From an uncultured Eubacteriales bacterium (GTDB lineage Bacteria > Bacillota > Clostridia > Christensenellales > Aristaeellaceae): a stretch of 37,670 bases of DNA. Every line of letters starts with the position of its first letter. Position 1 is the first letter of the stretch. The stretch lies in the NCBI GenBank assembly GCA_902781095.1, contig CACZHW010000023.1, positions 1 through 37,670 of the forward strand. Reading direction: 5' to 3'. The notes beneath the pieces were generated by a model, which was not told where the DNA came from, searched no databases, and saw only the letters and a list, made by a program, of their open reading frames with translations. Shown one piece after another: positions 15,429 through 25,535 of this stretch. Position numbers and translations under genes: made by a program.

Positions 15429-16418
15429 ATGAAGAAACTGTTGGCTCTGGCTTTGGCGCTCGTAATGGTGCTGGGCGCTGCATCCGCTTTCGCGGATTAC
15501 AAGGTCGCTTTCTCCCAGATCGGTCAGGAATCCGACTGGCGCACGGCGAATACCGACAGCATCAAGGCTGCGATCGAGAATCACGAAGGCTGGGAGCTCA
15601 TCTATGACGACGCCCAGCAGAAGCAGGAAAACCAGATCAAGGCGCTGCGCAACTTCATCACCCAGGGCGTGGACGTCATCCTGTTCACCGGCGTGGTTTC
15701 CACCGGCTGGGAAGAGGTCCTGAAGGAAGTCAACGACGAAGGTATCCCGCTCATCCTCGTCGACCGTCTGCCGGACTGCATCGACCAGATCGACTACGTG
15801 GCCGCTTTCGGCGGTGACTTCGTCGAGGAAGGCCGCCGCCAGGTTGCCTGGGCCGGCGAGTATCTGAAGAGCATCGGCCGCGGTGAAGAAGAGGTCAACG
15901 TGGTCATCATGGAAGGCACCACCGGCGCCTCCGCGCAGGTCGGCCGCACCGAGGGCAACCTCGCCGCGATCGAAGCGTATCCGAACATGAAGGTCGTCGG
16001 ACAGCAGTCCGGTAACTTCACCCGCGCCGAAGGCCAGGCCCTCATGGAGAGTTGGCTCAAGTCCATCGACAAGATCGACGTGCTGATCGCGCAGAACGAC
16101 GACATGGCGCTGGGCGCCGTTGACGCCATCAAGGCGGCCGGCAAGGTCCCGGGCAAGGACATCATCATCGTTGGCTGCGACTCCGTCAAGGCTGCGTTCG
16201 ACGCCATCGTTGCGGGCGACATGAACGCCACCATCGAGTGCACGCCGCTGTACGGACCGTTCGTCGTGGAAGCGGTCGAGAAGCTGCAGGCCGGCGAGAC
16301 CATGTCCAAGGAAATCATCCACCCCGAAGAGGGCGTGTTTGACACCGACGGCGGCATCGACCTGGGCACCGTGGTCTCCGTCAAGGCGGCCGACGTGATC
16401 GATCAGCGTCAGTACTAA
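15429..16418 (+). CDS. ytfQ: Sugar ABC transporter substrate-binding protein, YtfQ family
   Basis: The 329-residue secreted protein has the signal peptide MKKLLALALALVMVLGAASA, with likely cleavage after AFA at about residue 22, and no lipobox cysteine. The mature sequence matches galactofuranose-binding YtfQ closely in pattern: FSQIGQESDWRTANTDSI, QQKQENQIKALRNFI, GVVSTGWEEVLKEV, SGNFTRAEGQALMESWLK and QNDDMALGAVDAIKAAG. It should catch a furanose-form sugar outside the membrane; given the AraD and kinase genes downstream, L-arabinofuranose is as likely as galactofuranose. The start is set by TGGAGGAG before the ATG. Codon use is more biased here than in the neighbours, which suggests high expression. 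A terminator-like hairpin follows. Confidence 0.92.
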   Translation: MKKLLALALALVMVLGAASAFADYKVAFSQIGQESDWRTANTDSIKAAIENHEGWELIYDDAQQKQENQIKALRNFITQGVDVILFTGVVSTGWEEVLKEVNDEGIPLILVDRLPDCIDQIDYVAAFGGDFVEEGRRQVAWAGEYLKSIGRGEEEVNVVIMEGTTGASAQVGRTEGNLAAIEAYPNMKVVGQQSGNFTRAEGQALMESWLKSIDKIDVLIAQNDDMALGAVDAIKAAGKVPGKDIIIVGCDSVKAAFDAIVAGDMNATIECTPLYGPFVVEAVEKLQAGETMSKEIIHPEEGVFDTDGGIDLGTVVSVKAADVIDQRQY

Positions 16419-16458
16419 TACGCAGCACGGGGTTGCTTGATTCAGGCACAGTCCGTGT

Positions 16459-16493
16459 GCAGGGCGGATGGGCGACTGTCCGCCCTGCCTTTT
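16459..16493 (+). terminator. Partial terminator between binding-protein and ATPase genes
   Basis: GCAGGGCGGA (16459-16468) pairs perfectly with TCCGCCCTGC (16479-16488), followed by CTTTTC. It lies inside the operon, so it probably lets only part of transcription through and keeps the binding protein more abundant than the membrane parts. Confidence 0.75.
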
Positions 16494-16510
16494 CATAGGG
16501 AGGGATTTCA

Positions 16511-18030
<1,520 letters not shown>

Positions 18031-18034
<4 letters not shown>

Positions 18035-19104
18035 AAAGACGGTTTGATGTATCGCAGCTGATGCGCTCCAAGCTTACCTGGGCGGTGGTGGCGGAGTTGC
18101 TCATCCTGCTGGTCTGCCTCTTCGTGCGGCCGGACTTCTTCAAGATCAGCTATCAACCCTCCACGGGCATGCTCTACGGCAACCTCATCGACATCGTCAA
18201 CCGCTCTTCCGAGATCACCATCATCGCGATGGGCATGACGATGGTCATCGCCCTGGGCGGAACGGACCTGTCCGTGGGCGCCCTGGTGGCCGTGGCAGGC
18301 GCGATCGCGCTCAAGTTCATGCGCTGGGACGTGACCGTCTACAACACGCCGGGCGATTACACGGTGTATCCGTTTGTGCTGGCCATCCTGGTGCCGCTGC
18401 TCGTGTGCATCGCGATGGGGTTGTTCAACGGCCTGCTCATCGCCAAGGGCGACATGCAGCCCATCATCGCGACCCTGATCCTCATGGTGTGCGGCCGTGG
18501 CATCGCGCAGATCGTCACCAACGGCAAGCAGTTTACGACGGGCTACTCGCCTTTCCGCGTGCTGGGGCAGGGGTCGCTCTTCTACCTGCCCACGCCCATC
18601 GTCATCACCGTCGTCGTGGTGATCTGCGTGTCGCTGTTCGTGCGCAAGACGGCGTTCGGCACCTTCGTGGAAGCCGTGGGCGTCAACCGCAGCGCTGCGC
18701 GCCTGTCGGGCATCAACGCGCAGATGGTCATCTTCATCGTCTTCGCGCTGACGGGTTTCCTGTCGGGCATCTCCGGCCTCATCTACTCCAGCCGGATCAT
18801 GTCCAATGACTCCAACAACGCCGGGCTTAACTACGAGATGGACGCCATCCTGGCCGTCGTCATCGGCGGCACCAGCATGACGGGCGGCAAGTTCAGCCTC
18901 GCCGGAACGGTGCTGGGCTCCATCATCATTCGGACGATCGTGACCCTCGTGTACTACTTCGGCATCGCTTCCGAGGCGACCATGGCCTTCAAGGCCGTGA
19001 TCATCGCGGTCGTGATCGTGCTGCAGTCCGAGCCGGTGCGCGAGGCGTTCGCAAAGCGCACGCGCGCACGCGCGGAGCTGGCGAAGGGAGGCGCTGTCAA
19101 ATGA
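18031..19104 (+). CDS. ytfT: Sugar ABC transporter permease, YtfT type
   Basis: The 357-residue membrane protein has about nine or ten helices. The family's central motif is present as GGTDLSVGALVAVAGA near residue 76, and the late cytoplasmic EAVGVNRSAARLSGIN segment is the expected ATPase contact region. It pairs with the next gene product to form a heterodimeric pore, as in the E. coli YtfT/YjfF system. The ATG overlaps the ATPase stop by four bases (ATGA), and its own stop overlaps the next start in the same way, so expression of all three should be coupled. Confidence 0.9.
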
Positions 19105-20171
19105 CGAAGAGAAACGGCGCATCCGGCCGCAGCCTGATCGCGCGGCTGACCAACCCGAAGTACATCATGGTCTACGCCACGATCGGCATCTTCCTCATCA
19201 TCTACATCTTCGGTGCCGTGGCGTACGGTGACAAGGGCTTCACCACGCTGCGCACCTTCATGAACATGTTCATCGACAACGCCTATTACGGCATCTCCGC
19301 CGTGGGCATGACCATGGTGCTGATCACCGGCGGCATCGATCTGTCGGTCGGCGCGGTCGCCTCGCTCACGGGCATGTTCATCGCGTACGGCACGGCCGTT
19401 CTGGGGCTGCATCCGCTGGTCTGCATCGCGTTTTCGCTGGTGGTGGGCGTGGGGCTCGGCCTGCTGATGGGCTGGGTCATCCACTACCTGAACGTGCCGC
19501 CCTTTATCACGACCCTGACGGGCATGTTCCTGGCGCGCGGCGTGTGTTCCCTCATCAGCCGGGAATCCATCGAGATCAAGCATCCGATGATGGACGCGCT
19601 GGCGGGATGGAAGATCTACTTCATGAAGCTGCAGGACGGCGAGTGGGTGCGCATCCGCCCGAGCGCGTTCGTCAACTTCAACGTCATCCTGTTCGTCGTG
19701 ATGATCATCGTGGGCACGGTGATCCTGCAGAAGACGCGCTTCGGCAGGAACATTTACGCCATCGGCGGCAACGAGCAGAGCGCAAAGCTCATGGGCCTGC
19801 CAGTCGGCAGGACGAAGGTGCTGGTCTACGGCTTTAACGGGCTGTGCTCCGTGCTGGCGGGCGTGACCTACGCGCTGTACGTGAAGAGCGGATGGAACCT
19901 CTCGCTGCAGGGCGCGGAACTGGACGTCATCACCTGCGCGGTCATCGGCGGCACGCTGCTGACGGGCGGCGTCGGCTACATGATCGGCACCCTGTTCGGC
20001 GTGCTGCTCAAGTCCATCATCCCGGCGCTGATCACCTTCAACGGCAACCTGCTCTCCTGGTGGGGCAAGATCGCGACGGGCCTGCTGCTGCTGCTGTTCA
20101 TCTGCATCCAGAAGATCGTGGTGAATGCGACGGGCGGCAGGAAGGAAAAGAAGCCGCAAAGGGCGAAGTAA
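19101..20171 (+). CDS. yjfF: Sugar ABC transporter permease, YjfF type
   Basis: The 356-residue protein has about nine or ten membrane helices and the conserved GMTMVLITGGIDLSVGAVAS block near residues 70-89. It also has NIYAIGGNEQSAKLMGLPVG, the family's ATPase-contact segment, in the second half. It is the second half of the permease heterodimer with the preceding gene product, which it overlaps by four bases. The C-terminus is basic and ends in a polar tail. A hairpin without a clear T run follows the stop, and the kinase gene starts 64 bases later. Confidence 0.9.
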   Translation: MTKRNGASGRSLIARLTNPKYIMVYATIGIFLIIYIFGAVAYGDKGFTTLRTFMNMFIDNAYYGISAVGMTMVLITGGIDLSVGAVASLTGMFIAYGTAVLGLHPLVCIAFSLVVGVGLGLLMGWVIHYLNVPPFITTLTGMFLARGVCSLISRESIEIKHPMMDALAGWKIYFMKLQDGEWVRIRPSAFVNFNVILFVVMIIVGTVILQKTRFGRNIYAIGGNEQSAKLMGLPVGRTKVLVYGFNGLCSVLAGVTYALYVKSGWNLSLQGAELDVITCAVIGGTLLTGGVGYMIGTLFGVLLKSIIPALITFNGNLLSWWGKIATGLLLLLFICIQKIVVNATGGRKEKKPQRAK

Positions 20172-20187
20172 ACAGCATATAAGGCGG

Positions 20188-20208
20188 GGAGACGGCGGGA
20201 CCGTCTCC
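20188..20208 (+). terminator. Weak hairpin between permease and kinase genes
   Basis: GGAGACGG (20188-20195) pairs with CCGTCTCC (20201-20208) across a five-base loop. Only TT follows, so it is more likely a processing or stabilising stem than a full stop. Confidence 0.45.
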
Positions 20209-20235
20209 TTCCGCTGTGAAGGGAAGGGACGAAAG

Positions 20236-21825
20236 ATGACGGAAAGGGAACTCATCGCGGGCGGAAACGCGTTCCTGGGCATGGAGCTGGGGTCGACGCG
20301 CATCAAGGCGGTTCTGGTCGGCGGGGACGGTGCGCCGCTCGCCCAGGGCAGCCATACGTGGGAAAACCGGCTGGAAAACGGCGTGTGGACCTATCATCTG
20401 GACGACGTATGGGTCGGAATCCAGGCGGCTTACGCCGACCTGCGCAGGGACGCGCGGGAGCGCTGGGGCGCGGAAATCACGGGCCTGGCGGGCCTGGGCG
20501 TCTCGGCGATGATGCACGGCTATCTGCCCTTCGACAGAGAGGGACGGCAGCTTGCGGCGTTCCGCACCTGGCGCAACACGATGACGGAGCAGGCGGCCGC
20601 GGAGCTGACGGAGCTGTTTTCCTTCAACATCCCGCAGCGCTGGAGCATCGCGCACCTGTATCAGGCGATCCTGAACGGGGAGGCGCACGTGAAGGACATC
20701 GACTTCCTGGCGACGCTGGCGGTTTACGTCCACTGGAAGCTGACCGGCTGCCGCATCGCGGGGATCGGCGAGGCTTCCGGCATGTTCCCCATCGACAGCG
20801 TGACGAAGGATTACGACGCGGAGCGGATGGCGGCTTTCGACAAGCGGATCGCGGAGTGCGGCTTCGGCTGGAAGCTGCGCGACATCCTGCCTGCCGTAAA
20901 GCCGGCGGGCGCGGAAGCGGGACGCCTGACGGAGGCGGGTGCAAGGCTGCTGGACCCCACGGGCACGCTGCAGCCGGGTGCGCCGCTGTGCCCGCCGGAA
21001 GGGGACGCGGGCACGGGCATGGTGGCGACCGACAGCGTAGCCGCCGGGACGGGCAATGTGAGCGCGGGCACCTCCGTGTTCGCCATGATCGTACTGGAGC
21101 GCGCGCTGAAGAAGCTGCACACGGAGATCGACATGGTGACGACGCCGGACGGCCTGCCCGTGGCCATGGTGCACTGCAATACGTGCACCAGCGACATCAA
21201 CGCGTGGGCGGATGCGCTTTCCGGGTTTGCAGAGGCGGCCGGCCTTGCCTGCGACAAAAACGCCGTGTATTCGGCGATCTTCTCTTCGGCGCTGAAGGGG
21301 GAGCCGGACTGCGGCGGCGTCGTCAACGTCAACGCCTATTCGGGCGAGCCTGTCATCGGCCTGGCGGAGGGGCGTCCGATGCTCGTGCGTCTGCCGGAGG
21401 CGAGGCTGAGCTTTGCCAACCTCGCCCGCAGCCTGGTCTTCGGTTCCGTCGCCTCGCTGGCGGTGGGCATGGACATCCTGACGAAGGACGAGGGCGTCCG
21501 GGTGCAGAGCCTGCTGGGACACGGCGGCCTGTTCAAGACGGGGGACGCCGGGCAGCGGCTGCTTGCCGCCGCGCTGCAGACCCCGGTCTCCGTGATGGAG
21601 ACGGCGGGCGAAGGCGGCCCCTGGGGCATGGCGCTGCTGGCCGCATACGCGGTACAGGGCGGCGGCCTCAGTCTGCCGGAATACCTGAACAGCCGCATCT
21701 TTGCCACGGCGAAGGTGAATACGGCGCTGCCGGACGGGCGCGACGCGGAGGGCTTCGGCCGGTACCGTGCGCGGTATGAACAGGCGCTGGCTGCGGAACG
21801 CGCCGCGGCGGCCGTGCGGGAGTAA
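20236..21825 (+). CDS. FGGY family carbohydrate kinase, probable ribulokinase
   Basis: The 529-residue ATP-dependent sugar kinase has the phosphate-binding loop in the form MELGSTRIK (residues 16-24), with Glu where most relatives have Asp. The catalytic-base region is PPEGDAGTGM, with D257 the likely base, and a Gly-rich C-terminal ATP site (about 430-460, EGGPWGMALLAAY) is present. It is not a classic AraB. It looks like the large FGGY kinases found beside araD in clostridia; one such protein in Clostridium acetobutylicum (CAC1344) has, as I recall, been reported to be a ribulokinase. With AraD directly downstream (12-base gap), L-ribulose is the best guess for the substrate. AAGGGA precedes the ATG. 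Confidence 0.8.
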   Translation: MTERELIAGGNAFLGMELGSTRIKAVLVGGDGAPLAQGSHTWENRLENGVWTYHLDDVWVGIQAAYADLRRDARERWGAEITGLAGLGVSAMMHGYLPFDREGRQLAAFRTWRNTMTEQAAAELTELFSFNIPQRWSIAHLYQAILNGEAHVKDIDFLATLAVYVHWKLTGCRIAGIGEASGMFPIDSVTKDYDAERMAAFDKRIAECGFGWKLRDILPAVKPAGAEAGRLTEAGARLLDPTGTLQPGAPLCPPEGDAGTGMVATDSVAAGTGNVSAGTSVFAMIVLERALKKLHTEIDMVTTPDGLPVAMVHCNTCTSDINAWADALSGFAEAAGLACDKNAVYSAIFSSALKGEPDCGGVVNVNAYSGEPVIGLAEGRPMLVRLPEARLSFANLARSLVFGSVASLAVGMDILTKDEGVRVQSLLGHGGLFKTGDAGQRLLAAALQTPVSVMETAGEGGPWGMALLAAYAVQGGGLSLPEYLNSRIFATAKVNTALPDGRDAEGFGRYRARYEQALAAERAAAAVRE

Positions 21826-21837
21826 GGGGGAATCGCA

Positions 21838-22536
21838 TTGCTGAAGACGCTGAAAGAGCAGGTTTATGAGGCGAACATGCAGCTGCCTGCGCTGCACCTG
21901 GTCACGTTTACGTGGGGAAATGTCTCCGGCATCGACAGGCAGAAGGGCCTGTTCGTCATCAAGCCCTCCGGCGTCGCCTACGAGGAGCTGCGCCCGGAGG
22001 ACATGGTCGTGGTGGACCTGGACGGCAACCGGGTGGAAGGGAAGCTGAACCCCTCCACGGACATGCAGACGCACCGGATCCTCTATAGGGAGTTCCCGGA
22101 GATCGGCGGCGTGGTGCATACGCACAGCGCGCATGCGGTGGGCTGGGCACAGGCGGGGCGGGACATCCCCGCCTACGGCACGACGCACGCGGATTACTTT
22201 TACGGCCCCGTGCCGTGCTGCCGCAGCCTGACGCCCGAGGAGATCGACGCGGGCTATGAGGTGAACACGGGCGTGGTCATCGTGGATACCTTCCGCGGGC
22301 GGGGCCTGAATCCCGTGCACGTGCCGGGATGCATCTGCCGCAGCCACGGTCCGTTCGCCTGGGGCAAGGATCCGGCGCAGGCCGTCTACCATGCGGCGGT
22401 GCTGGAGGAGGTCGCCCGCATGGCGCTCTATACCCTCACGGTCGATCCGGACGCCGCGCCTGCGCCGCAGCACTACCTGGACAAGCACTTCCTGCGCAAG
22501 CACGGCCCCAACGCCTATTACGGACAGGGAAAGTAA
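21838..22536 (+). CDS. araD: L-ribulose-5-phosphate 4-epimerase
   Basis: The 232-residue zinc enzyme interconverts L-ribulose 5-phosphate and D-xylulose 5-phosphate. The phosphate-binding segments are present: GNVSG at 27-31 and KPSGVAY at 42-48. So are the catalytic D75, the zinc ligands H94 and H96 in VHTHS, GTTHADYFYG, and the third His in RSHGPFAWGK near 170. Length and motif order match AraD of class II aldolase type. The start is TTG at 21838, seven bases after AGGGGG; a later ATG at codon 14 would cut the N-terminal helix. It ends the operon, and a hairpin repeat block fills the space before the convergent ROK gene. Confidence 0.92.
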   Translation: MLKTLKEQVYEANMQLPALHLVTFTWGNVSGIDRQKGLFVIKPSGVAYEELRPEDMVVVDLDGNRVEGKLNPSTDMQTHRILYREFPEIGGVVHTHSAHAVGWAQAGRDIPAYGTTHADYFYGPVPCCRSLTPEEIDAGYEVNTGVVIVDTFRGRGLNPVHVPGCICRSHGPFAWGKDPAQAVYHAAVLEEVARMALYTLTVDPDAAPAPQHYLDKHFLRKHGPNAYYGQGK

Positions 22537-22538
22537 AA

Positions 22539-22785
22539 CCTCATCCACCATTCGCTCCGCTCATGGTCCCCCTTCCCCAAAGGGGAAGGTTAGGGAACGC
22601 CTTTATAACAAGGCTCCTTTACCTTCTCCTGCAGGTAAGGGGGACCGCGCTTTCGGCGCGGTGGATGAGGTTATCTGTGTCAGCCCTCTCCCGAAGGGAG
22701 AGGCAAGGAAAGCGCAATGAAGTGTCGTATTCTTACCTTCCCCTTTGGGGAAGGGGGACCGCGCTCCCGGCGCGGTGGATGAGGT
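22539..22785. repeat. Composite hairpin repeat B, between araD and the ROK gene
   Basis: The block starts with CCTCATCCACC (22539-22549) and ends with its exact complement GGTGGATGAGG (22774-22784), which touches the stop codon of the ROK gene. An internal copy of GGTGGATGAGG lies at 22660-22670, so two units of about 115-130 bases seem to be joined. Inside are stems such as CCTTCCCC/GGGGAAGG, CCTCTCCC/GGGAGAGG and CGCGC/GCGCG. The terminal inverted repeats and lack of an ORF resemble a MITE-like element. It may also terminate both flanking genes. Confidence 0.8.
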
Positions 22786-24041
22786 TACCCCTCGGCCGGT
22801 TCGTCCCGGTAGAGATCGGGGTTGCCGAAATAGAGGTGGTCCAGCGCGATGAACGCGCCTTCTGCGTCCATCTCGGAGAGCGTGCGCGTATCGCTGAGCA
22901 GCGTAAAGGGCATGCTGGAGGGGAAATAACGGAACCCGGAGAGGTTTTCTTCCAGCGCCTGGCGGAAGACGTCGTCCGCGGCGGCGTAATCGCCCTGCAG
23001 AATGACGCAGTCCGGATCGAACACGAGGCAGATGTTGCGCAGCGCATGCGCGAAGACGGCGGCCAGCTTCCGGCTGACGTCCTGCGCAAGGGGATCGCCC
23101 GCGGCGGAAGCCTCGAAGAGCTGCGGAATGGTGAGATCCGGTCGTCCGGGCAGCGCGGAGGCGGGGTAGGACGCGGCGGCGTCCTGCACCATGCGGCGTA
23201 CGCGCGCGGCACTGACCAGCCGCTCGAAGCAGCCGTGGCTGCCGCAGCCGCAGGGCTCCGGATCGGAGGGGTCCAGCGTCATGTGGCCGACCTCGCCGAT
23301 GAGGGAGTTTTGGCCGGAGAGGATGTGTCCGTGCTCCAGCATGCAGCCGGAGAGGCCCCACGTGGTGAAGAGGACGAGCACGCGCTGGCTGCGCAGCGCG
23401 GAATCAAGCAGGAAGGGCCGGGCGCACATCTTGCCGGCGTTTTCCAGGTAGATGGGCGTTGCGAGGCCGAAGAGGCCGCGCAGATCGTCCAGCAGGTGCA
23501 CGTGCGTGCCCCACTGCGGCGTGTGCGAGCTGTAGAGGAGGGTGCCGGTTTCCCTGTCCACCGTGCCGGAGGTGGAAACGCTGACCGCGCAGACGTCCCG
23601 GGGCTGCACGCACTGCTCGCGGAGCAGGCGGGCGGCCAGCGTGGCGCTCTTGCGGGAAATCTCATCTGCGGTGTCGGGCAGCGGCCCTGACAGGGAAATG
23701 CTGCCCAGAAGCGTATGGCCGATGGTGTACAGGCAGGCGCGCATCTCCTGCGGCCACAGGGCGAGGCACAGGAAGTACCGGCGGCCGGAGAGCGTGTAGT
23801 TCTCCGGCCGCTTGCCGCCGATGGCGGTCGACGGCCCTTTGCCCAGCGAGACGAGCAGCCCCGAATCCAGGAAGAAGCGGATGCACTTGACCACCGTCGG
23901 CCGGCTGATGCCCGTCTGCTGGCTGACCTCGCTGACGCCGGCGACGGCCCCGCGCCGGAAGGCGGAGAGCACGGTGCGCCGGTTGGCCACCTTGAGATCG
24001 CCCAGCATGGCCGGGGTATTGGCTTCGATATGCAGACTCAT
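22785..24041 (-). CDS. ROK family transcriptional repressor (XylR/NagC type)
   Basis: The 418-residue protein has an N-terminal winged helix-turn-helix (about 15-75, with VSEVSQQTGISRPTVVKCIR as the core) followed by a ROK sugar-binding domain. The zinc motif of ROK proteins is intact: GH at 252-253 and CGCGSHGC with C264, C266 and C271. The kinase catalytic Asp of the END motif is replaced (LENAGK at 199-204), so it should sense sugar without phosphorylating it. It is divergent from the ChvE-type sugar operon, which it most likely represses until the sugar is bound. The start at 24041 is set by GGAGG eight bases upstream. Confidence 0.9.
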   Translation of the reverse strand: MSLHIEANTPAMLGDLKVANRRTVLSAFRRGAVAGVSEVSQQTGISRPTVVKCIRFFLDSGLLVSLGKGPSTAIGGKRPENYTLSGRRYFLCLALWPQEMRACLYTIGHTLLGSISLSGPLPDTADEISRKSATLAARLLREQCVQPRDVCAVSVSTSGTVDRETGTLLYSSHTPQWGTHVHLLDDLRGLFGLATPIYLENAGKMCARPFLLDSALRSQRVLVLFTTWGLSGCMLEHGHILSGQNSLIGEVGHMTLDPSDPEPCGCGSHGCFERLVSAARVRRMVQDAAASYPASALPGRPDLTIPQLFEASAAGDPLAQDVSRKLAAVFAHALRNICLVFDPDCVILQGDYAAADDVFRQALEENLSGFRYFPSSMPFTLLSDTRTLSEMDAEGAFIALDHLYFGNPDLYRDEPAEG

Positions 24042-24091
24042 GATGCGCCTCCGGTAATGAAAGAAAGATACGAAACCCAAACACGCACAAA

Positions 24092-24120
24092 GTGTAGCAT
24101 AGCCGGAGCGGGATTTCAAG
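24092..24120 (-). promoter_or_regulatory. Promoter of the ROK repressor gene
   Basis: On the minus strand TTGAAA (24120-24115) and TACACT (24097-24092) are 17 bases apart. The ATG lies about 50 bases downstream. Confidence 0.75.
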
Positions 24121-24201
24121 CCTCGTCGGGCGGGAAAGGGAAATCAAACCGGCCACGGCTTGTGCAAAATATACGGAGACTTGCTGCTCCCGACGGCCTA
24201 T

Positions 24202-24213
24202 ATCCGTACGGAT
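24202..24213. promoter_or_regulatory. 12-bp palindrome, candidate ROK operator
   Basis: ATCCGTACGGAT is a perfect palindrome about midway between the divergent promoters at 24092-24120 and 24269-24297. It is a natural candidate for the binding site of the neighbouring repressor, but there is only one copy and no known consensus to compare with. Confidence 0.4.
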
Positions 24214-24268
24214 TCACAAATAATGACAAAGCAACGCCGGATTTTATGATTTTTTGTGTAAAGGGGGA

Positions 24269-24297
24269 TTGACTTTTTGCCCGGGAGACGATAAAAT
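24269..24297 (+). promoter_or_regulatory. Promoter of the ChvE-type sugar operon
   Basis: TTGACT (24269-24274) and TAAAAT (24292-24297) are 17 bases apart. The leader before the start codon at 24394 is about 90 bases long and ends with AAAAGGAG. Confidence 0.82.
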
Positions 24298-24350
24298 GAA
24301 AATAGTTATGGAACAGAATTGCAAAACAGTTTTTCATTATCAGTCTCCAA

Positions 24351-24365
24351 GGCCCGAACAGGGCC
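24351..24365 (+). other. Leader hairpin upstream of the ChvE-type gene
   Basis: GGCCC (24351-24355) and GGGCC (24361-24365) form a short stem with loop GAACA about 13 bases before the ribosome binding site. Confidence 0.4.
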
Positions 24366-24393
24366 AAATATAGAGAAAAGGAGTGTACCCCGT

Positions 24394-25434
24394 ATGAAGA
24401 AACTCATCTCTCTGCTGCTCGTCGCAGTGCTGTGCCTCGCGGTCTCTCTGGCGTATGCCGAGAAGGTCGGCGTTTCCATGCCGACCAAGGATCTGCAGCG
24501 CTGGAACCAGGACGGCGCCAACATGCAGGCCATGCTGGAAGAAGCCGGCTATGAAGTCGATCTGCAGTACGCCTCCAACGACGTGCAGACCCAGCTCTCC
24601 CAGGTGGAGAACATGATCAACAGCGGCGCCGACGTGCTGGTCATCGCCGCCATCGAGGGCTCTTCCCTCGGTTCCGCGCTGACGCTGGCGCAGGAGAACG
24701 ACATCCCCGTCATCGCCTATGATCGCCTGCTCATGCAGTCCGGCGCCGTTTCCTACTATGCGACGTTCGACAACTACATGGTCGGCACCGTGCAGGGCAC
24801 CTACATCAAGGAAGCCATGGATCTGGACAACGCGGCCGGCCCCTTCAACATGGAGATCACCGCGGGCGACCCGGGCGACAACAACGCGGGCTACTTCTAT
24901 CAGGGCGCGATCGACGTGCTGAAGCCCTACATCGACGCCGGCAAGCTGGTCATCAAGTCTGGCCAGGTTGAGTTCAGCGAAGTCGCCACCCCGACCTGGG
25001 CGACCGAGACGGCCCAGAACCGCGCTGAGAACATCCTGTCCTCCTATTACGCGGACGGCTCCAACGTGGACGTGTGGCTCTGCTCCAACGACTCCACCGC
25101 GCTGGGCGTTGAGAACGCGCTGGCGGCCAACTACAACGGTGCCTATCCGATCATCACCGGACAGGACTGCGACATCGCCAACACCAAGAACATGATCGCC
25201 GGCAAGCAGAGCATGTCCGTCTTCAAGGACACCCGTACGCTGGCGGCCCAGGTCGTCAAGATGGTCGGCCAGATCCTGAAGGGCGAGACGGTCGACGTCA
25301 ACGATACCGAGACTTATGACAACGGCGTCATCGTGGTTCCTTCCTACCTGTGCGAGCCGGTCTTCGCCGACGCGAACAACTACAAGGAGCTCCTGATCGA
25401 CTCCGGCTACTACACCGAGGATCAGCTCAAGTAA
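24394..25434 (+). CDS. chvE: Multiple-sugar-binding protein, ChvE family
   Basis: The 346-residue secreted binding protein has the signal peptide [20 protein letters not shown], with likely cleavage after AYA near residue 22; the one Cys in it is not in a lipobox. The mature protein follows Chv[21 protein letters not shown] at the start, [44 protein letters not shown], then [18 protein letters not shown] and [20 protein letters not shown] near the C-terminus. The family binds aldoses such as arabinose, xylose, galactose and glucose. The ATG follows AAGGAG. A strong hairpin at 25460 separates it from the ATPase gene, and it lies first in the operon. Confidence 0.92.
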   Translation: MKKLISLLLVAVLCLAVSLAYAEKVGVSMPTKDLQRWNQDGANMQAMLEEAGYEVDLQYASNDVQTQLSQVENMINSGADVLVIAAIEGSSLGSALTLAQENDIPVIAYDRLLMQSGAVSYYATFDNYMVGTVQGTYIKEAMDLDNAAGPFNMEITAGDPGDNNAGYFYQGAIDVLKPYIDAGKLVIKSGQVEFSEVATPTWATETAQNRAENILSSYYADGSNVDVWLCSNDSTALGVENALAANYNGAYPIITGQDCDIANTKNMIAGKQSMSVFKDTRTLAAQVVKMVGQILKGETVDVNDTETYDNGVIVVPSYLCEPVFADANNYKELLIDSGYYTEDQLK

Positions 25435-25459
25435 TCCCAGACAACAGTTCGTTTCAAAT

Positions 25460-25490
25460 GATGCAGGCGGGGAAGCCCGCCTGCATCGTT
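25460..25490 (+). terminator. Stem-loop between ChvE-type gene and ATPase gene
   Basis: GATGCAGGCGGG (25460-25471) pairs exactly with CCCGCCTGCATC (25476-25487) around loop GAAG, followed by GTTTCG. The weak T run suggests partial termination or protection of the upstream mRNA. Confidence 0.65.
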
Positions 25491-25535
25491 TCGGGTATTC
25501 GGGTTCCCGAAAGAAACGGGGAGCGGAGGAAAACC

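Noticed and set aside
20098..22551. Minus-strand frame of 817 codons
   Set aside because: It is the antisense of the kinase and AraD genes; no motif or ribosome binding site.
22785..24041. ROK protein as a glucokinase or fructokinase
   Set aside because: It has an N-terminal DNA-binding domain, and the catalytic Asp of the END motif is missing, so a repressor is the better call.
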